64,000 bases of DNA from Dioscorea cayenensis subsp. rotundata (taxonomy: Eukaryota; Streptophyta; Magnoliopsida; Dioscoreales; Dioscoreaceae): the NCBI RefSeq assembly GCF_009730915.1, contig NC_052486.1, positions 15,581,387 to 15,645,386 of the forward strand, given 5' to 3'. Each line of letters opens with the position of its first letter. Within the stretch, counting starts at the first letter, position 1. Shown here one piece after another: positions 9,711 through 21,463 of the stretch. A program made the translations under genes and the position numbers. The notes beneath the pieces are model-generated. The model was not told the origin of the DNA, made no database searches, and saw only the letters and a program-made list of their open reading frames with translations.

Positions 9711-12028
9711 GGGCGGGATGCGATCCTAAATAGTTCATTGTTGGCGAAGCCAATGTCACTGTAGTCAGGGGACTCATTCGAGCCCTAAACAAGGGGTGGG
9801 TCTTTACCAACTTAAAAATTCCAAGGTTTTTAGGGAAGAAAAAAAGAAGGCGGGGCACTCTTCATTCTTCATTCTAAACTCATGAATGTCGGGTTGGGGC
9901 TTTCTGCCTTGTTATCAAAAAGGGGAGTTGGGTAAAGCAAACTCCCATGTTAGACGAGCACGGAGCTTAGTCAAGTAGAGGCGGGTTCTTGTTGCTTGAT
10001 GCTTCGATTGAAAAACTACGTCGGTGGGGCCATGCCGGTATGATAGAATATGCATTAGAAAGGTCAATCCCTCTCTCCCTTTTTTAGTCAAAAAGAAAAA
10101 GGGCCGAACTTCTAAAAAGCAGCCCGCCCGCTTCCATAGAACAATAATGTCGTGCAGCGTAGACCTAAGTGGGTTTATTGGATCCTGGGGAACCATCACA
10201 AGTACGGCCGGCCTATAGAATGAGAATGTCATGTCATCCAGCAGAGCTTAGAAGAAGGTGAGTCAGAGCCTATAAGAAGGAAGGTGACTGCAGCAGACGG
10301 TGACTCCTTTTCAATAGAAAGGAATAGTCAAACCAACCCGAGTGGTCGAGTCAATCTCGATGATCTTATCGGCAGGCAAACCCGGAGGACGGGAGCGACC
10401 ACGGTCCCGACCTTACCAGCACCGTAGGTTTACTAATCAATGAAACCCTTCAACCTACTCTCTTTTTACGACAAAGTCAACCAAGCGGAACAAGCGAGAG
10501 GCGCCACGGAATCCATCCATAAACCTACGCGTCATGGCGGTTTCCAAAGGAAAGGTGACCCCTCATCTTCTCTCCGATTGGGAGGCTAAGAAGTCGAGCA
10601 CGTGGGAATGCCGACCACGTAATAAGCCACGTCACGGTGAGGCGAGCAGCAAGCGGGGTAGAGTCAAGTAAAGTACAACAATGTTGGGGTAGGACGCTAG
10701 TATAGTACTTAAACTAGGGTTGCTTCTTATCGCTAATCTTGCATTTTTAGCGAGTCTGTTAGTTGAGTGGCAGCTGCGCCTTCCCTCCTCTCACTTGAGA
10801 AAGATTTGCTGAGTATTTTTCTTATGGTCTTTTAGAGTACGATACATCGGTGTAAAAGATTGAGTAGGATCGATAAGATATGCACGATGGTTGTACATGC
10901 AAACCTCGTTTGGGGTTTCCCCTCACTACTATCGGTTTGTTAGTGAGAGGGTGAGTAGGCGACCCTTCCACGTTGGCTCCCCGTCATCCCCAAGAATAGT
11001 GGTGATACTAGGGGACGTAACGTTTGAATAGGCGAGCGAAATGGCTCAACCTTGGCTACAAACGCATGAACTCTATCCATATTGTCCGACTGTGAGATTA
11101 TAGACTTTAACGTACTTGCATTGACCTTCTTCTCCAATAAATAAGATTTTATTTTAATAATGAGAATAAGGACAAGTAAATACGTACAAGCATGTCTGAT
11201 CGGTCATACCTTACATAGATAGCCTTTCTATGAAAGGGAGAGATAATAGAAACACCCGATCGTGTATGTAAGAGAGGTCGATGCTTGGCGCAGACAAGGG
11301 GCTGTGTAATGGGTCGCATCCCCCGGCTTATGTGATTTTTGGAATCCATGATCGATACATCGAAGAAGGCGAAAGGCATAATTCATTATTTACCTATGAA
11401 TCTCCTCTACTTGGGACTTGTCAAGAACTTTACAAAAAAATGCAATTTAAAAGTAGAAGTAGAAAACTCTTCCCAAAGGTAGTAAATAACAAATAAGAAC
11501 TTCCTCAATAAATCTTTGATCTTCGAGGTTTATTCCCCTATGTTGCCCGTGTGAAAAGAAAAGATTTTTCCATGTTTCCGAGAGAGATTGCCTTCTCTCG
11601 GGGCCGAAGTCTTCTACTTCTAGTCGATTGCTCTATGACGGGCTTCGAGTCTTTCACAGGCTCTGCTCAGCTTGTCTACGCTCCGACCAATTCAATTAAG
11701 TAAGTATAAATGGAAAAAATGATGTTTTGGAAAAAACGATGTTTCCTTGCTCGTAGTATAAGAAATAGTAGTAGTAAAAAGAAAAAGGCAATCAATCGAG
11801 AATCAAAAGAAAAAAATGAATTTTCAAAGCGTAAATAAAATAAAGTATAAGTATAAAGTAGTAGTAAAAAGTGAACTTTTTACGTTATCTAAATGGGATC
11901 CCTATCTTTATCTCTATCCAAGTGGATACCTATCTATATAGAGAGAGATCTATCTATGAATCGATCTAGACTATCCTCTATCCGGATAGATATGTCCCTA
12001 TGAGCTAGCTGATTTTCTTTATTTTTTC
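9711..12028. other. 5' part of nad1 intron i669 and mitochondrial spacer
   Basis: DNA downstream of nad1 exon 3, expected to begin with the 5' half of intron i669, then spacer up to the 3' end of rps4. Open stretches at 9915-10232, 10940-11137, 11149-11379 and 11281-11496 have no recognised domain. Because they are equally present, differently broken, in the inverted copy (44930-47265), I treat them as non-coding. A run of short inverted repeats (GGATAGAG/CTCTATCC types) lies at 11880-12000. Confidence 0.6.
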
Positions 12029-13101
12029 TTATATGTTTTGGCCACATCCGTTTCCGCTCCGAAGAGGAAGGTTTGGATGTTTCAATCTTATGTCATGAGG
12101 GATATGACCTATGTTAGGCCGATAAGATACCTTAGTTTTTTGTGTTCTATGATTGACCTCCGAATAATGAGTAGGTAGTTCGATCCATTTGATTCTTATC
12201 TTCCTAGTAAACGGGGATCCGGAGCAATAGTTCGAATTACTATATAAATAAGACTTGTAAACAAAAGGACTTATTGTTCGAGTAGGAAGATTTAGGTTTT
12301 TCTCCTTCCTTCTCTTCGATAATAAGAAGTATTTAAAATGAAACAAATTCCTCTTTATTCTCTTGTGCTCGTGAAGGAGCGCCTAAGCATACTTTTTCGG
12401 ATCAAACTTCTTTGTTCTTTTCTAAGTCTTCTTCTTGCATAGAAGAGCGTAACTCTTACAAAAAGCGGGATTTTGAGTAGTAGGCGACACGCTCTCCGAG
12501 TTTTGAGTAGGCGGAACCATTACATGTTTTGGTTCTTCTCCACATTCCGACCGCGGAATTTTCCAATGATTTTTTTCAAGCGATATGTCGATATAGAAAG
12601 ATCTCCTTATTTCTTCACAGCGGGTTCTCGCCCCACTTTCTTGAAAAGATATTAGATCACCGTGAGAAACTTTCAAATGAGTAATGCTTACAGGTCCATT
12701 ATTCACACAAACCCTTCGATGACTTATCGGCTGCCTTGCTTGAGGAAGAGTGTCACAAAAATGGAGACGAACCAGAATCACGTCTGATCTTATTTCTTGA
12801 TTAAATAGAAAAGGGATATATGAAGTTAGTTCTCTTCCTCTGTGCATCTCCCTTATGGGTAAATCCCCATAATAAAGGGGCAACTTTCAGTATAGTTTGT
12901 GATTTGATGTTCTTGTTTAGATTTTCTATTAGAGAAAGATTTCTTTTTAATAGATCTCCTCTTGTTCCTCAATCTTCGGAGAATGCGGCGTTGTATTGAG
13001 AAAGTTCTCTGTCCCAAACATTTCTCGGAAGTAGGCGACACGTTTTAAATCTTAATGCGGGCATGGCATATCTCGTTGAATCGGGTCTTTTTCAGCCACA
13101 T
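12029..13101 (-). pseudogene. rps4: Mitochondrial ribosomal protein S4, copy A (broken)
   Basis: S4 initiates assembly of the small mitochondrial ribosomal subunit. From ATG at 13101 the frame begins like plant mitochondrial S4 (MW…K..IQRDM). It then runs in pieces: RILRRLRNKRRSIKKK, LPLYYGDLPIREMHRG, SHRRVCVNNGPVSITHLKVS and EEIRRSFYIDISLEK. The S4 RNA-binding region is the VNN…HLKVSHGDLI segment. It ends THYSEVNHRTQK … RSGNGCGQNI at 12029. Length is near the usual 350 codons but at least three frameshifts separate the pieces (12029-12346, 12422-12883, 12853-13041). Copy B is on the opposite strand at 43861-44929. Confidence 0.92.
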
Positions 13102-13860
13102 CGCGTATAACGGGAATCGAGACCCAATTCTTCCACGACCACACGAAAGGTCCTCCCTTAACTACGAGAATTCTGTGGTTGCCTAGTTGTTGTCGGGTTT
13201 TCATAAGTCCTAGATATACTACTTCGTAAACACTAGAGGAAACCCTATACTTACTTGACCGATCGCTAGGCGATGCTCGGGGTAAATGGCGATGTCGAGA
13301 AAGACAGTAGGGAAAGCTCATAAAGTGTGGCGTTCCGAAGACTCCCTCTTACGAAAATCTGGACCTATCTCTCCCACAGTCAAAACTCTCCTCTCTAGTG
13401 GGATCCATCCTCAGGCTAAGCCAGAAGCCTCGTCTCCTTCAACTGATTCAAGTTTTTCAGTGACTAAGAAAGTAATCTCACTGAACATTGGATTATAAAA
13501 AACCTAGTAATAATTACAACGCGAAATCTAAAGTCCAATATTTATATACAACACACACATATTCCTCCCTTACGAAGAAGAAAATCCAGTGGGTGGTGGA
13601 AGGCTTCAAGAGTGAAGAAAGGTTCTTATCCATCGGAGACCGGTTTTTGTGAAATTTGGGCGAGAGTTTTTCTATCCTCTCTCTCACTTTTAGCTGTCTG
13701 TCCCTCACTCGGTTCCGTACTCTGATCTGACTCACATCTCTTTGGGGCTCTACCATTTCTTGTCGTACAGTTGATTGCCTCCTGTTTCTAGACTTGCTTT
13801 CTTTATATCCTTTGCCATTGCTTGAGAAAAAGGGGGGTCTGTTCGTGGTCTCTGCTTCCA
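13102..13860. other. rps4 5' flank and adjoining spacer
   Basis: Upstream DNA of rps4 copy A. The frames at 13052-13321 and 13514-13861 (minus) show no known domain; most of this stretch lies inside the inverted repeat and is matched near 43275-43860. No promoter can be asserted. Confidence 0.45.
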
Positions 13861-13959
13861 ATCGAGAAAAAGGGGGGTTTGTACGAGATGGCTGCTCTTA
13901 TTCCAATCGAGATGACCAAGGCCCTGTCACCAGCTAGACTCGAACCAATGCTCGATGGG

Positions 13960-14280
13960 CTCCCCAGACAAGGGTAGAGTCAAGCTAAATTTGGATGGCT
14001 CTGCCTCTCAATGGGACCTACGGGAGACAGAGGTCTTATTATTATAAGACACCATGATGGCTGGGTACTTGCTTGCTATTCGATCACAATCACCCAGTCT
14101 ACCAACAACCGAGCAGAGGTTTTGGCCTGGGATTCTAATATGTTTTTTCATACAATTGAAGTAGGTGCGGGGACTCTAAGATTACAATCCAGATGCTCCT
14201 CCAGAAGGCGACTCCCCCATGGACCCTCAGGACCATTGTTCATGATTGCTAGTTTTACGCTACATGAAAAAGTCTCATAG
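13960..14280 (+). pseudogene. RNase H-like (RVT_3) fragment of a LINE-type element
   Basis: The reading VKLNLDGSAS (about 13979) shifts frame and continues GDRGLIIIRHHDGWVLACYS, then QSTNNRAEVLAWDS at 14011-14280. This is the plant RNase H-like domain pattern: a DGS strand, a GG..R..G strand and the N..AE..A helix that carries the catalytic glutamate. Such domains are common at the 3' end of plant LINE ORF2 and as stand-alone copies. No reverse transcriptase is visible upstream, so only the fragment is claimed. Confidence 0.65.
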
Positions 14281-14595
14281 CTGGTCGTGAACCACCGGTT
14301 TAGGGAAGAACTAAGGCATTGAAAGACCTTCCCCTAGTGCTTCCCTTGAAAGAAGCATGAGTCGAGCGGGTTTTTATCTTGTCGAGCTTTCGGGACTACC
14401 TACTTCAGTTTAGGGCTTTTGTATAGTATAAAAGTATAACAGACCCTCATTTGGCCTTTTTGTTTAAGGAGTTGCTCGCCTTTTTCATAGTTGTAGGGCT
14501 ATAGTCGGGAAGCAAGCAAAAGCATCTATACTATAGACACGGCTTTTAAAACTATAATAGGTCCTCTCATTTGAAACAAAACATGTTCTTTTCCC
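14281..14595. other. No gene recognised
   Basis: Roughly 315 bases between the RNase H-like fragment and the first Copia fragment, with no supported feature. Confidence 0.4.
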
Positions 14596-15430
14596 GCCCC
14601 GTGTGATCCGAGAATGGGATCAAGATTGACCCAGACTCACAAAAATTGCACCACGGCAAGCGGGGAAGGCGTATCCTCGATGTCAATTTCACGGTGTCCG
14701 GGCACCCAGCGTAATTGAGTCCGAATATCCGATGATCTCCGAGTATATCGGATCGCCTTTATGTGATCATGTAGTCTCCGGGTCCCCCGAAGATATCTCA
14801 TGAGTCGATTTCCAATGCTCCATGCCCGGGTTACTTTTGTATCTACCTAGTAAACCCACATCATAGGTAATGTCCGGCCGTGTACACGTCTGGGCGTACA
14901 TCAAGCTTCCAACAGGAGAAGCATATGGAATGCCCTCAATCTGATCCTTCTCTATATCGCTCCTCGGGCACTACGAAGCACTGAGCCTCTCCCTTCTATA
15001 CACGTGCCACACTTGGGTTTCAGCGTGCTCGTATACCATACCTCTCTAAGAGTTTAGGGATTTAGGACTTTTGATATAGTCCGAGGATACCTCTGGAAAT
15101 GTCTCTGTGAATCTCAATGCCAATGACATATGAGGCTTAACCCATATCCTTCATCTCAAAAGTTCCTTATGAGGAATGCCTTCGTATCGTGCAACAGACC
15201 CCTGGATCGCTGCTAGCAAGCAGTATGTCGTCAACATACATATAGGACTAGAAAGAGAAATTTCGCCCATCTGACCTTGAGGTATATACACCCGATCAAC
15301 ACTGTTTTCCTTAAACCCAAAGGTCATTCTAACCTCATGGAATTTTTAGGTACCACTGAAGGGAAGCTTGTTTCAGATCGGTATATAGACTTCCTTATAT
15401 CTTGGGGTACCTTCCGCTCCAGTACCATAT
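14596..15430 (-). pseudogene. Copia-type reverse transcriptase fragment 1
   Basis: Minus-strand reading gives, in order: a degenerate KSIY..…QWYLKFHEV segment near 15330-15400; the catalytic YVDDILL at about 15217-15240 (TATGTTGACGACATACTG), with both metal-binding aspartates kept; then DIEKDQIEGIPYASPVGSLM and TRPDITYDVG … NPGMEHWK near 14770-14960. These are conserved motifs of Ty1/Copia reverse transcriptase up to its connection. Stops and shifts occur throughout. It is a separate copy from the Copia fragment at 16722-17720. Confidence 0.8.
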
Positions 15431-16569
15431 CTTTCGGATAATGCGGTGGGAAGCCTGATATATATATATATATATATTCTTATGGACTCAATTAGACTCA
15501 AATGACGGATTCTGTTTGATCCCTCCGGGTCGACTGCACTCCTCTTCACTTCCTCTCCCTTTGCAAAATTTAGGCTCGGAAAAGGTTGGTTCAGGTGGGG
15601 ACCTCTCCATAGTGAGGGTTTTTCTCTTTAAGAAGGACGCTCCTGGTGCAACAAACTGAAATCTTGGAGCACTCTCGACTCTACGGTGTTTATTTGCAAA
15701 CTCCAAGGAAGTATGCAAAAGATAGAAGAAAAGTTTTTAGATGAAAGGTATGCTGGAGCTAGAAGAGAAACACATTGGAATGATTCATACTATTTGCCAT
15801 GCTAATGTTCCAAGCAAAGGAATTTTTAAATTGATTTCGGGGTAGGGTAAAAGAGCCCTTTTTGCCCTATCTAATCTATTAGGAGGGAGTGATAACGAAG
15901 AACAAGGTCGGGCAAGCCTATTTACTTGATCGAGGGCGGGGTTTTTTTCAATCCCAAATCCTAAGTATGAAAATGCCAAAGAATCGGCTAATCGGAATCC
16001 ACGGCTATGGGGAAGGTTGAAGGATCTTCTTTTTCCAAGGAAGGTAGTCTAAGTCTTGATCACGATCTAGATATTAATCTGGGGCATATTTCCACTAAAC
16101 TATAGACTTACGCTCGTGCGCCAGAGACAAAGCTTCACGCAATAGCCCGAAAACCGAGGACGAGTGGGTAGGCTGTGTGTTATCCTTTTGCGATTAAATT
16201 AAGAAAGCTTTGATTTTTCTTTTTAACCCACATTTGTCTTTACTAGCCAAGTATACAGGATAAAGCTCGTCATTTTGATGTGTCGGCGATGGTGAGTCCA
16301 GTTGTCGGGTTGCAGGAGACATCCAAGAAATGTCTTGATAAGACAAGTTTAATAAAAGTTAGAAGAATGAAAGCCCAACATGTCATTTCAAATAGCAAAA
16401 CCCCCGGACAATTCTTTGTTATTGGCCAGCTAAATGGATGCTTCATTTGAGAAGATGGGAGGATCCCTAGAACTCATCGGCCCTAGAAGAAGAAAGAAAA
16501 AGGCAAATAAAAATATTCAGTAAACACTCCCCTCAAGCTTCCGCGATAGATATCTATCATGGCCGACTT
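15431..16569. other. No gene recognised
   Basis: Contains a (TA)n microsatellite at about 15461-15477 and two minus-strand open stretches (15488-15718, 15785-15979) without known motifs. Origin unknown. Confidence 0.4.
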
Positions 16570-16721
16570 GGATGCAATGTGGCGCATATGATATCTCCCA
16601 AGAGCTTTTAGTAAAGATGTCGACCCAACTCGGTCTTCATACTTCAAATATTAAAAAAATTCTTTCATGGCTCTCTTTTCACGAACAAAAATGCCCTAAA
16701 GGCGACTTCAAAGTGCTTTCT

Positions 16722-17720
16722 TCACTCATGGAAAACCAGATTAGAAGCAATGTGAGTTGCTGCTTGATTATCACTATCATAGAACATTCTCATAGGATGA
16801 GAGACCTCAACTCCAAGCTCACTTAGTAAGGTTTGAAGCTCACAAGCAGTGTGAGCCATTGCTCTATACTCTGCTTCTGCAGTCGACCATGCGACAACTG
16901 TTTGCTTCTTACTCTTACACATCACAAGATTTCCACCTAAAAATGTGCAATATCAAGTCGTAGGCCTCCTATCCGTCGGTGAGCCGGCCCAATCCGATCC
17001 GCATCTTCATAGGCAGAAACAAGAAGATGTCTATCAGAAGTATATCAAATACCTTTTCCAGGAGACAACTTAAAATACCGCATAATTCTTTGCACGACTT
17101 GAGATGAGGGATAGGTGGAGAGTGCATAAATTTACTAAGGAGACCAACCGCATATGCAAGATCCGATGCGGTGATAGTAAAGTAGATAAGTCTACCCACG
17201 AATCTTCTATACATACCGGGATCATTTAGGAGCTCCCCGATCGGAACAAAGAGCGATGATTTTTCTTCCATCTGGTATCGCGAGGCTTGGCTCCCCAAAA
17301 ACCAGTCTCCTTCAAAAGATCAACAATATACTTCCTCTGGGAAAGATAGATCCCGTTTTTTAGTAAGAAACTTCTATTCTTAGGAAGTACTTCAGAGTTC
17401 CCAGATCCTTGATCTCAAACGCCTTACAACAATGTATGGGCCTTCAACTTCTTTATTGCCTCGACATCATCCCCCGTAAGGACAATGTCATCAACATAAC
17501 CACTAGAACCTCCGTCCCCTCCTTTCTCTTCCTAACAAATACAGAATACTCTGCATGACTTCTCTAAAAACCAAACTCTTGTACAAAGACCTGCCAAACT
17601 TTTTGAACCTTCTTAGTCAATGGACTGCTTCAATCCATATATTGCCTTCTTCAATCGACATACTTTTCCCTTTCTCCCCCGTGGTATGAATCCGGTGGCG
17701 GTAACATATATACTTCTTCC
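16722..17720 (-). pseudogene. Copia-type RT C-terminus plus RNase H, fragment 2
   Basis: From high to low coordinates: CRLKKAIYGLKQS near 17630-17665; YVDDIVLTGDDVEAIKKLKA near 17440-17500; EIKDLG.LKYF; the segment GSQASRYQMEEKSSL, then NDPGMYRRFVGRLIYFTI and SKFMHSPPIPH at 16969-17298; and the RNase H end KSKKQTVVAWSTAEAEYRAM … DNQAATHIASNLVFHE at 16722-16925. The domain order is that of Ty1/Copia Pol. Frameshifts separate the blocks. No LTR of this element is identified. Confidence 0.85.
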
Positions 17721-18094
17721 GTACCTACCCCCATGAAAGAGACAAACAAAGGGCAGTACCCATCATATTGCTCCCTGAAAATAGCAGATCGAGATGGAAG
17801 GGATGCTATCAGCTTCTAGTTCTATGTGACAATCAAAGAAGCGGATTAGAAGCTCAAGGTGGCAAGATCGAGATTGATAGTGGATGAGAGTGACTGCGAG
17901 AAGGGGTCAAGTGCGGTTCTGATCAAAGCTTATTTTACTCCCAGATGTCTTAAATGAAGGAAGATAGACAACGGAAGAAGGTCAGTGCGAGGTAGCAGGT
18001 TGAAGTGCAAGCGATAGGGCAAGAGGGGGGTTTGCTAGGGATGGACATGTGACTGATACAAATTCCATTCCACACCTAGCAAATGAAGGAAGGG
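17721..18094. other. Spacer to the family-1 LTR
   Basis: No supported feature; possibly more degraded Copia sequence. Confidence 0.35.
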
Positions 18095-19935
18095 TGACAA
18101 GATCCCCTTGTGTATATCCAGCAAGTGCACGGGTTTGTCAAAGTAATAATCTCGGGTGAGCGGGGTTGAATCCACAGGGAGTAGGGAGTAAAGACACTTA
18201 ATTTGATTCTTAGCTATGTGGAGTATCAACAATGATAAGTGTGATAATGATTCAATTCTCAACAATTAAAAGCAACAAGTAAGAGAGCAAAAGTAGGTAG
18301 GAGGTAAGGCAATCGATAAAGATGGGGTACTCGGATGATGCTTCACCTAGGATAATCACTTCAAGTGCAAGAACTCTCTATTATGCTTCCTAATCAATGC
18401 AATGGTGAGTCATGGAAATCCTTACATACATAGTCCCAAATCTAAGGTCAACTATGCCTAACTCTATTCATGTCCCGGAGGATAGATTAAATAACCTCTC
18501 AACCTCGCACTAGAATAAAGTTGCAATGAGCTCTAGGGATTCCAAGTGATAAATCTTTTCCTAATTATAGACTTAACCCTTTGGTCCAGGCGGAAGGTCC
18601 CTAGCCACAATTAAGCACTAGATACTAAGATCCCCTCAACGCTTCACTCTATTGCACGCGCAACTAGGCTCCAGCGGAGGTTCATCCCTTAGACCATTCA
18701 CTTTATTATGGCCGCAAAGAACTCAAGGAACGGAGGTAGAATCTATCACGTCGGAGGGGAAAGGGGACGCTCCTGTACCTCTCGACTCACCATCTCAACC
18801 CTCTCCAACCTAGCTTTGTCTAACGCTCGTGGTGTGTCACTCACTCACAAGGTTACCAACAAGAACTCTCAACCCTAGTGTCACTCTAGGGGAAATATTC
18901 ATACAATCAAGCATTCAAGGTTGGAACTCATAATAAACATCAATTTATTGAAAGCATAATAAATAAGTTCAATGAAACGAATACATCCTAGGGTTCACAA
19001 TCACCCAAGTACCCACTAGGGGTTTAGCTCTCCATAGAGCTAAGTACAATAAAAAAAATCGAATGTAAAAGCAATGAATCCATAAAGAAACCCCCTCGAT
19101 GGTCGTGTGGATGGTCTTGTGGAGAGTCCTCTACTCGTCGCAATGGATCCTTTGTCCGGCCTAGGATACACCTCGCTGGATAGGTGTCGACGAAAGCTCT
19201 CCCAATAACCTTCTTCCAAACGACGCGCGATGTCAGAGCCATAGAACCTCTCCAAAGCCCTAGCCAATACCCCTCAAAACCCTAGCCGAAGCCCTCTCTC
19301 AAGTTGGGGAAAATATGGAGAAAAGAATACCAAAATCGGGTCTGAATCGGCTTTAAATAGGGCTGGAATCGGGCGACTCCACGGGCGTGGGTAATTTCCA
19401 CACGCCCTTGTGGATTCTCGGAAACTATCATTTTCGGCTGGGTGTAAAGCAAGAATCGCTACGATGATTTACTACGATTATGCCCTACTAGGGTGTTATT
19501 CCAAAAATACTCCCGAATCCACTTTTCATTGAGGTAACATAAACGGGCACACGTTTATGCCGTGGATCGCTTTGCTTCTTCGATGACGGATAAGTTGATG
19601 GAGATCTTGTTCTATGTGCATAAGTCAGAATGCTTGAGTGTGACTGCCCTTGTGTCCCTCCAAATGGTTGTGCAAACTCAAATACGGGGAGGTTGGCACA
19701 CACTCTAGCATCTCGCACCCGACTTATATCTTCGCGTTTGAACCTTAGCAAGATTTCCTCCAAAAATCGGGTGCATTGTGATCCACATTTGCTTCTTTCC
19801 TTCATAATTGGTTTCACAACCCTACCTGCATAAAAGTAACATAAAAAAACACATATTAATGTAAAAACCCGAGGAAAAGTAATGCTCAACATAAGGAAAT
19901 AATGCGTCGCATTCATATCGCACAAGCACTTAGCA
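18095..19935 (-). repeat. Family-1 LTR (3' LTR of the non-autonomous element)
   Basis: 1841 bp on the minus strand, starting TGCTAAGTGCTTGTG (19935) and ending TTGTCA (18095). A polypurine tract abuts its start, so this is a 3' LTR; the matching 5' LTR begins at 25028 and enters an assembly gap. It contains a block (about 18310-18715) missing from the copy at 664-2110. Confidence 0.85.
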
Positions 19936-19953
19936 AAACTCCCCCACACTTAA
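19936..19953 (-). other. Polypurine tract of the family-1 element
   Basis: Minus strand reads TAAGTGTGGGGGAGTTTT immediately before the 3' LTR. This is the position and composition of the primer for plus-strand DNA synthesis in LTR retroelements. Confidence 0.75.
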
Positions 19954-19956
19954 GCT

Positions 19957-19976
19957 TTTGCTTGTCCTCAACAAAC
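19957..19976 (-). promoter_or_regulatory. Hairpin 2, beside the polypurine tract
   Basis: TTTGCTTG-TCCT-CAACAAA can fold with one bulged base. It corresponds in position and sequence to the perfect hairpin at 28519-28540 and to 57192-57215. Confidence 0.5.
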
Positions 19977-20250
19977 ATTAAAAACATTCTCATGGATCAA
20001 TGAAGAAAATATTGAAAGTGCTTGGCCTTAGGTTCACCAAAGTATACAAAGATAGCATTCTACAAGTAAGGAAAAATTTCAACACTAAATACGAAAAATC
20101 AAATGCTCTAGCTAAAAAAACTTGAATCAAAAAGATAACAAACCCGAATTTCATGTAAGTGTGTGAACTCACCAAAACACCCCAAGTTATACTCCTCAAA
20201 GTTCTAAGTGCAAGGGACTTATTTATCTACACAAGTGATAAAAATTTTAA

Positions 20251-20460
20251 AAGATGGTAGTAGCTTCACACATCCTCTAAGGTAGCTCTTTCCAAAGCGG
20301 CCGCTAAGGTGGCTTTCACACTTTCGAGATGGTAGCTCTTTCTATCCTGGGTGGTAGCTTTCACTCATCCTATGAGATAGCTCTTTCTCTCATTAGGGGC
20401 ATAACTAGTATCCGACTTGTGAGAGTAGCTTCATACTTCATAGGTGGTAGCTCTTTTCCA
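20251..20460. repeat. Degenerate tandem repeat in the 3' untranslated region of the family-1 element
   Basis: Seven or so variants of GTAGCTCTTTCC alternating with GTAGCTTTCAC-like segments (GTAGCTTCACAC, GTGGCTTTCAC, ATAGCTCTTTCT), spaced roughly 25-35 bases apart. Seen directly; function unknown. Confidence 0.65.
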
Positions 20461-20813
20461 CCCAACAAATACAAATAAACAAAAAAACTATTTTTGTTCC
20501 TTCTTTTTCATTTTTTTCCATTTTTATTTTTTCAAAAAGAAGTAAACCTAACTAGTCCCTTTAACATCAAACATGAGTTTCCAATAGAGTTAAAAGAGTG
20601 AGTAGTGCACTAAGTGTAAATCGGGCAAAAATTCCTAAAAAAATTCAAGCAAGAACTAGAGCATGAAAAAAACATTCAATGTTAACAATTCTCCTAGACT
20701 TAAGAATACAAACATTGCAACTAAGGTGAACCACCATTGGCTATGTGAGCATATATCAATCAAGAACAATAGAAAAGATGTGCGCATTATGAAACTCCCC
20801 CCCACACTTAAGT

Positions 20814-20835
20814 TGTACATTGTCCTCAATGTACA
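20814..20835 (-). promoter_or_regulatory. Hairpin 1 of the family-1 element
   Basis: Perfect 9-bp stem TGTACATTG / CAATGTACA with a 4-base loop (TCCT on +, AGGA on -). About 880 bp before the 3' LTR. Equivalents with compensatory changes are at 29433-29452 and 56287-56310. Confidence 0.7.
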
Positions 20836-21463
20836 CATTCAAGCTCACTCAAAATATATCATTCAAAAATAAATATGGGAGAAGCAATCAAAACAATACT
20901 CCCCTGACTCCTAGTGTTGCGTTTGATGAAACTAATTCATTGGGAGTAGTGTTTCAATGGGTTGTGAAGCTCGCACGGCCAAGTGCCGAAGCACCTTGGC
21001 CGTGCCCATGACTAAGTCTCAATTTCCAAGAAGACAAGACCATCTGCACGCATACACGAGGGGGTTCAGTGAAGCTCAAGAAAAACAAAAATAACTCGAG
21101 TGTATAAAAGATGAAGCAATGAATACAACTCGATAATGCAAAATAACATAAACTCAGAAGGAAAATCCTTTCTTAGTGAACAAGTCTAAAAACAAGAAAA
21201 TAAGATAAAGTAAAATGCATGAAAGTAAAAGAAAGGTCAAGGTCAGGCGGTAGTGGAAGCATATAGTGGGTCCTCTGGTGCTGGGGTCGAGGATGGAGGT
21301 GCTGGACGTACTGGCGGTGCCTGAAGAGTCCTCGGCTACAGGACGAATGATGAAGCAACGTCTCGCTCTAGGATCTGCTGTAATATGTCGAAACGCGCCA
21401 TAAACTCTGTGTACTGAGTAGCCTGCATAGCCCTAATCTTGGCAACCTCAGCTCAGACCACTC

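Larger units (their letters stand above)
9337..13692. repeat. Inverted mitochondrial duplication, arm A
   Basis: About 4.36 kb carrying the nad1 intron i477 end, nad1 exon 3, spacer and rps4, matched in reverse order and orientation by 43275-47627. Left edge: 9337 corresponds to 47627, where an LTR interrupts arm B. Right edge: near 13692 the match to 43275 ends. Differences by eye are frequent single bases and small indels, so the copies are not identical. Confidence 0.85.

Noticed and set aside
9915..10232. Open frame of 105 codons (and 46649-46957 in the second copy) as a gene
   Set aside because: Lies in intron/spacer DNA after nad1 exon 3; the frame is not preserved the same way in the inverted copy and has no known motif.
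5921..13101. A working mitochondrial gene cluster (the window as a piece of mitochondrial genome)
   Set aside because: ccmC, rps13, nad1 and rps4 all carry frameshifts or stops, and are mixed with plastid rRNA genes and LTR elements with intact ends; this fits nuclear copies better.
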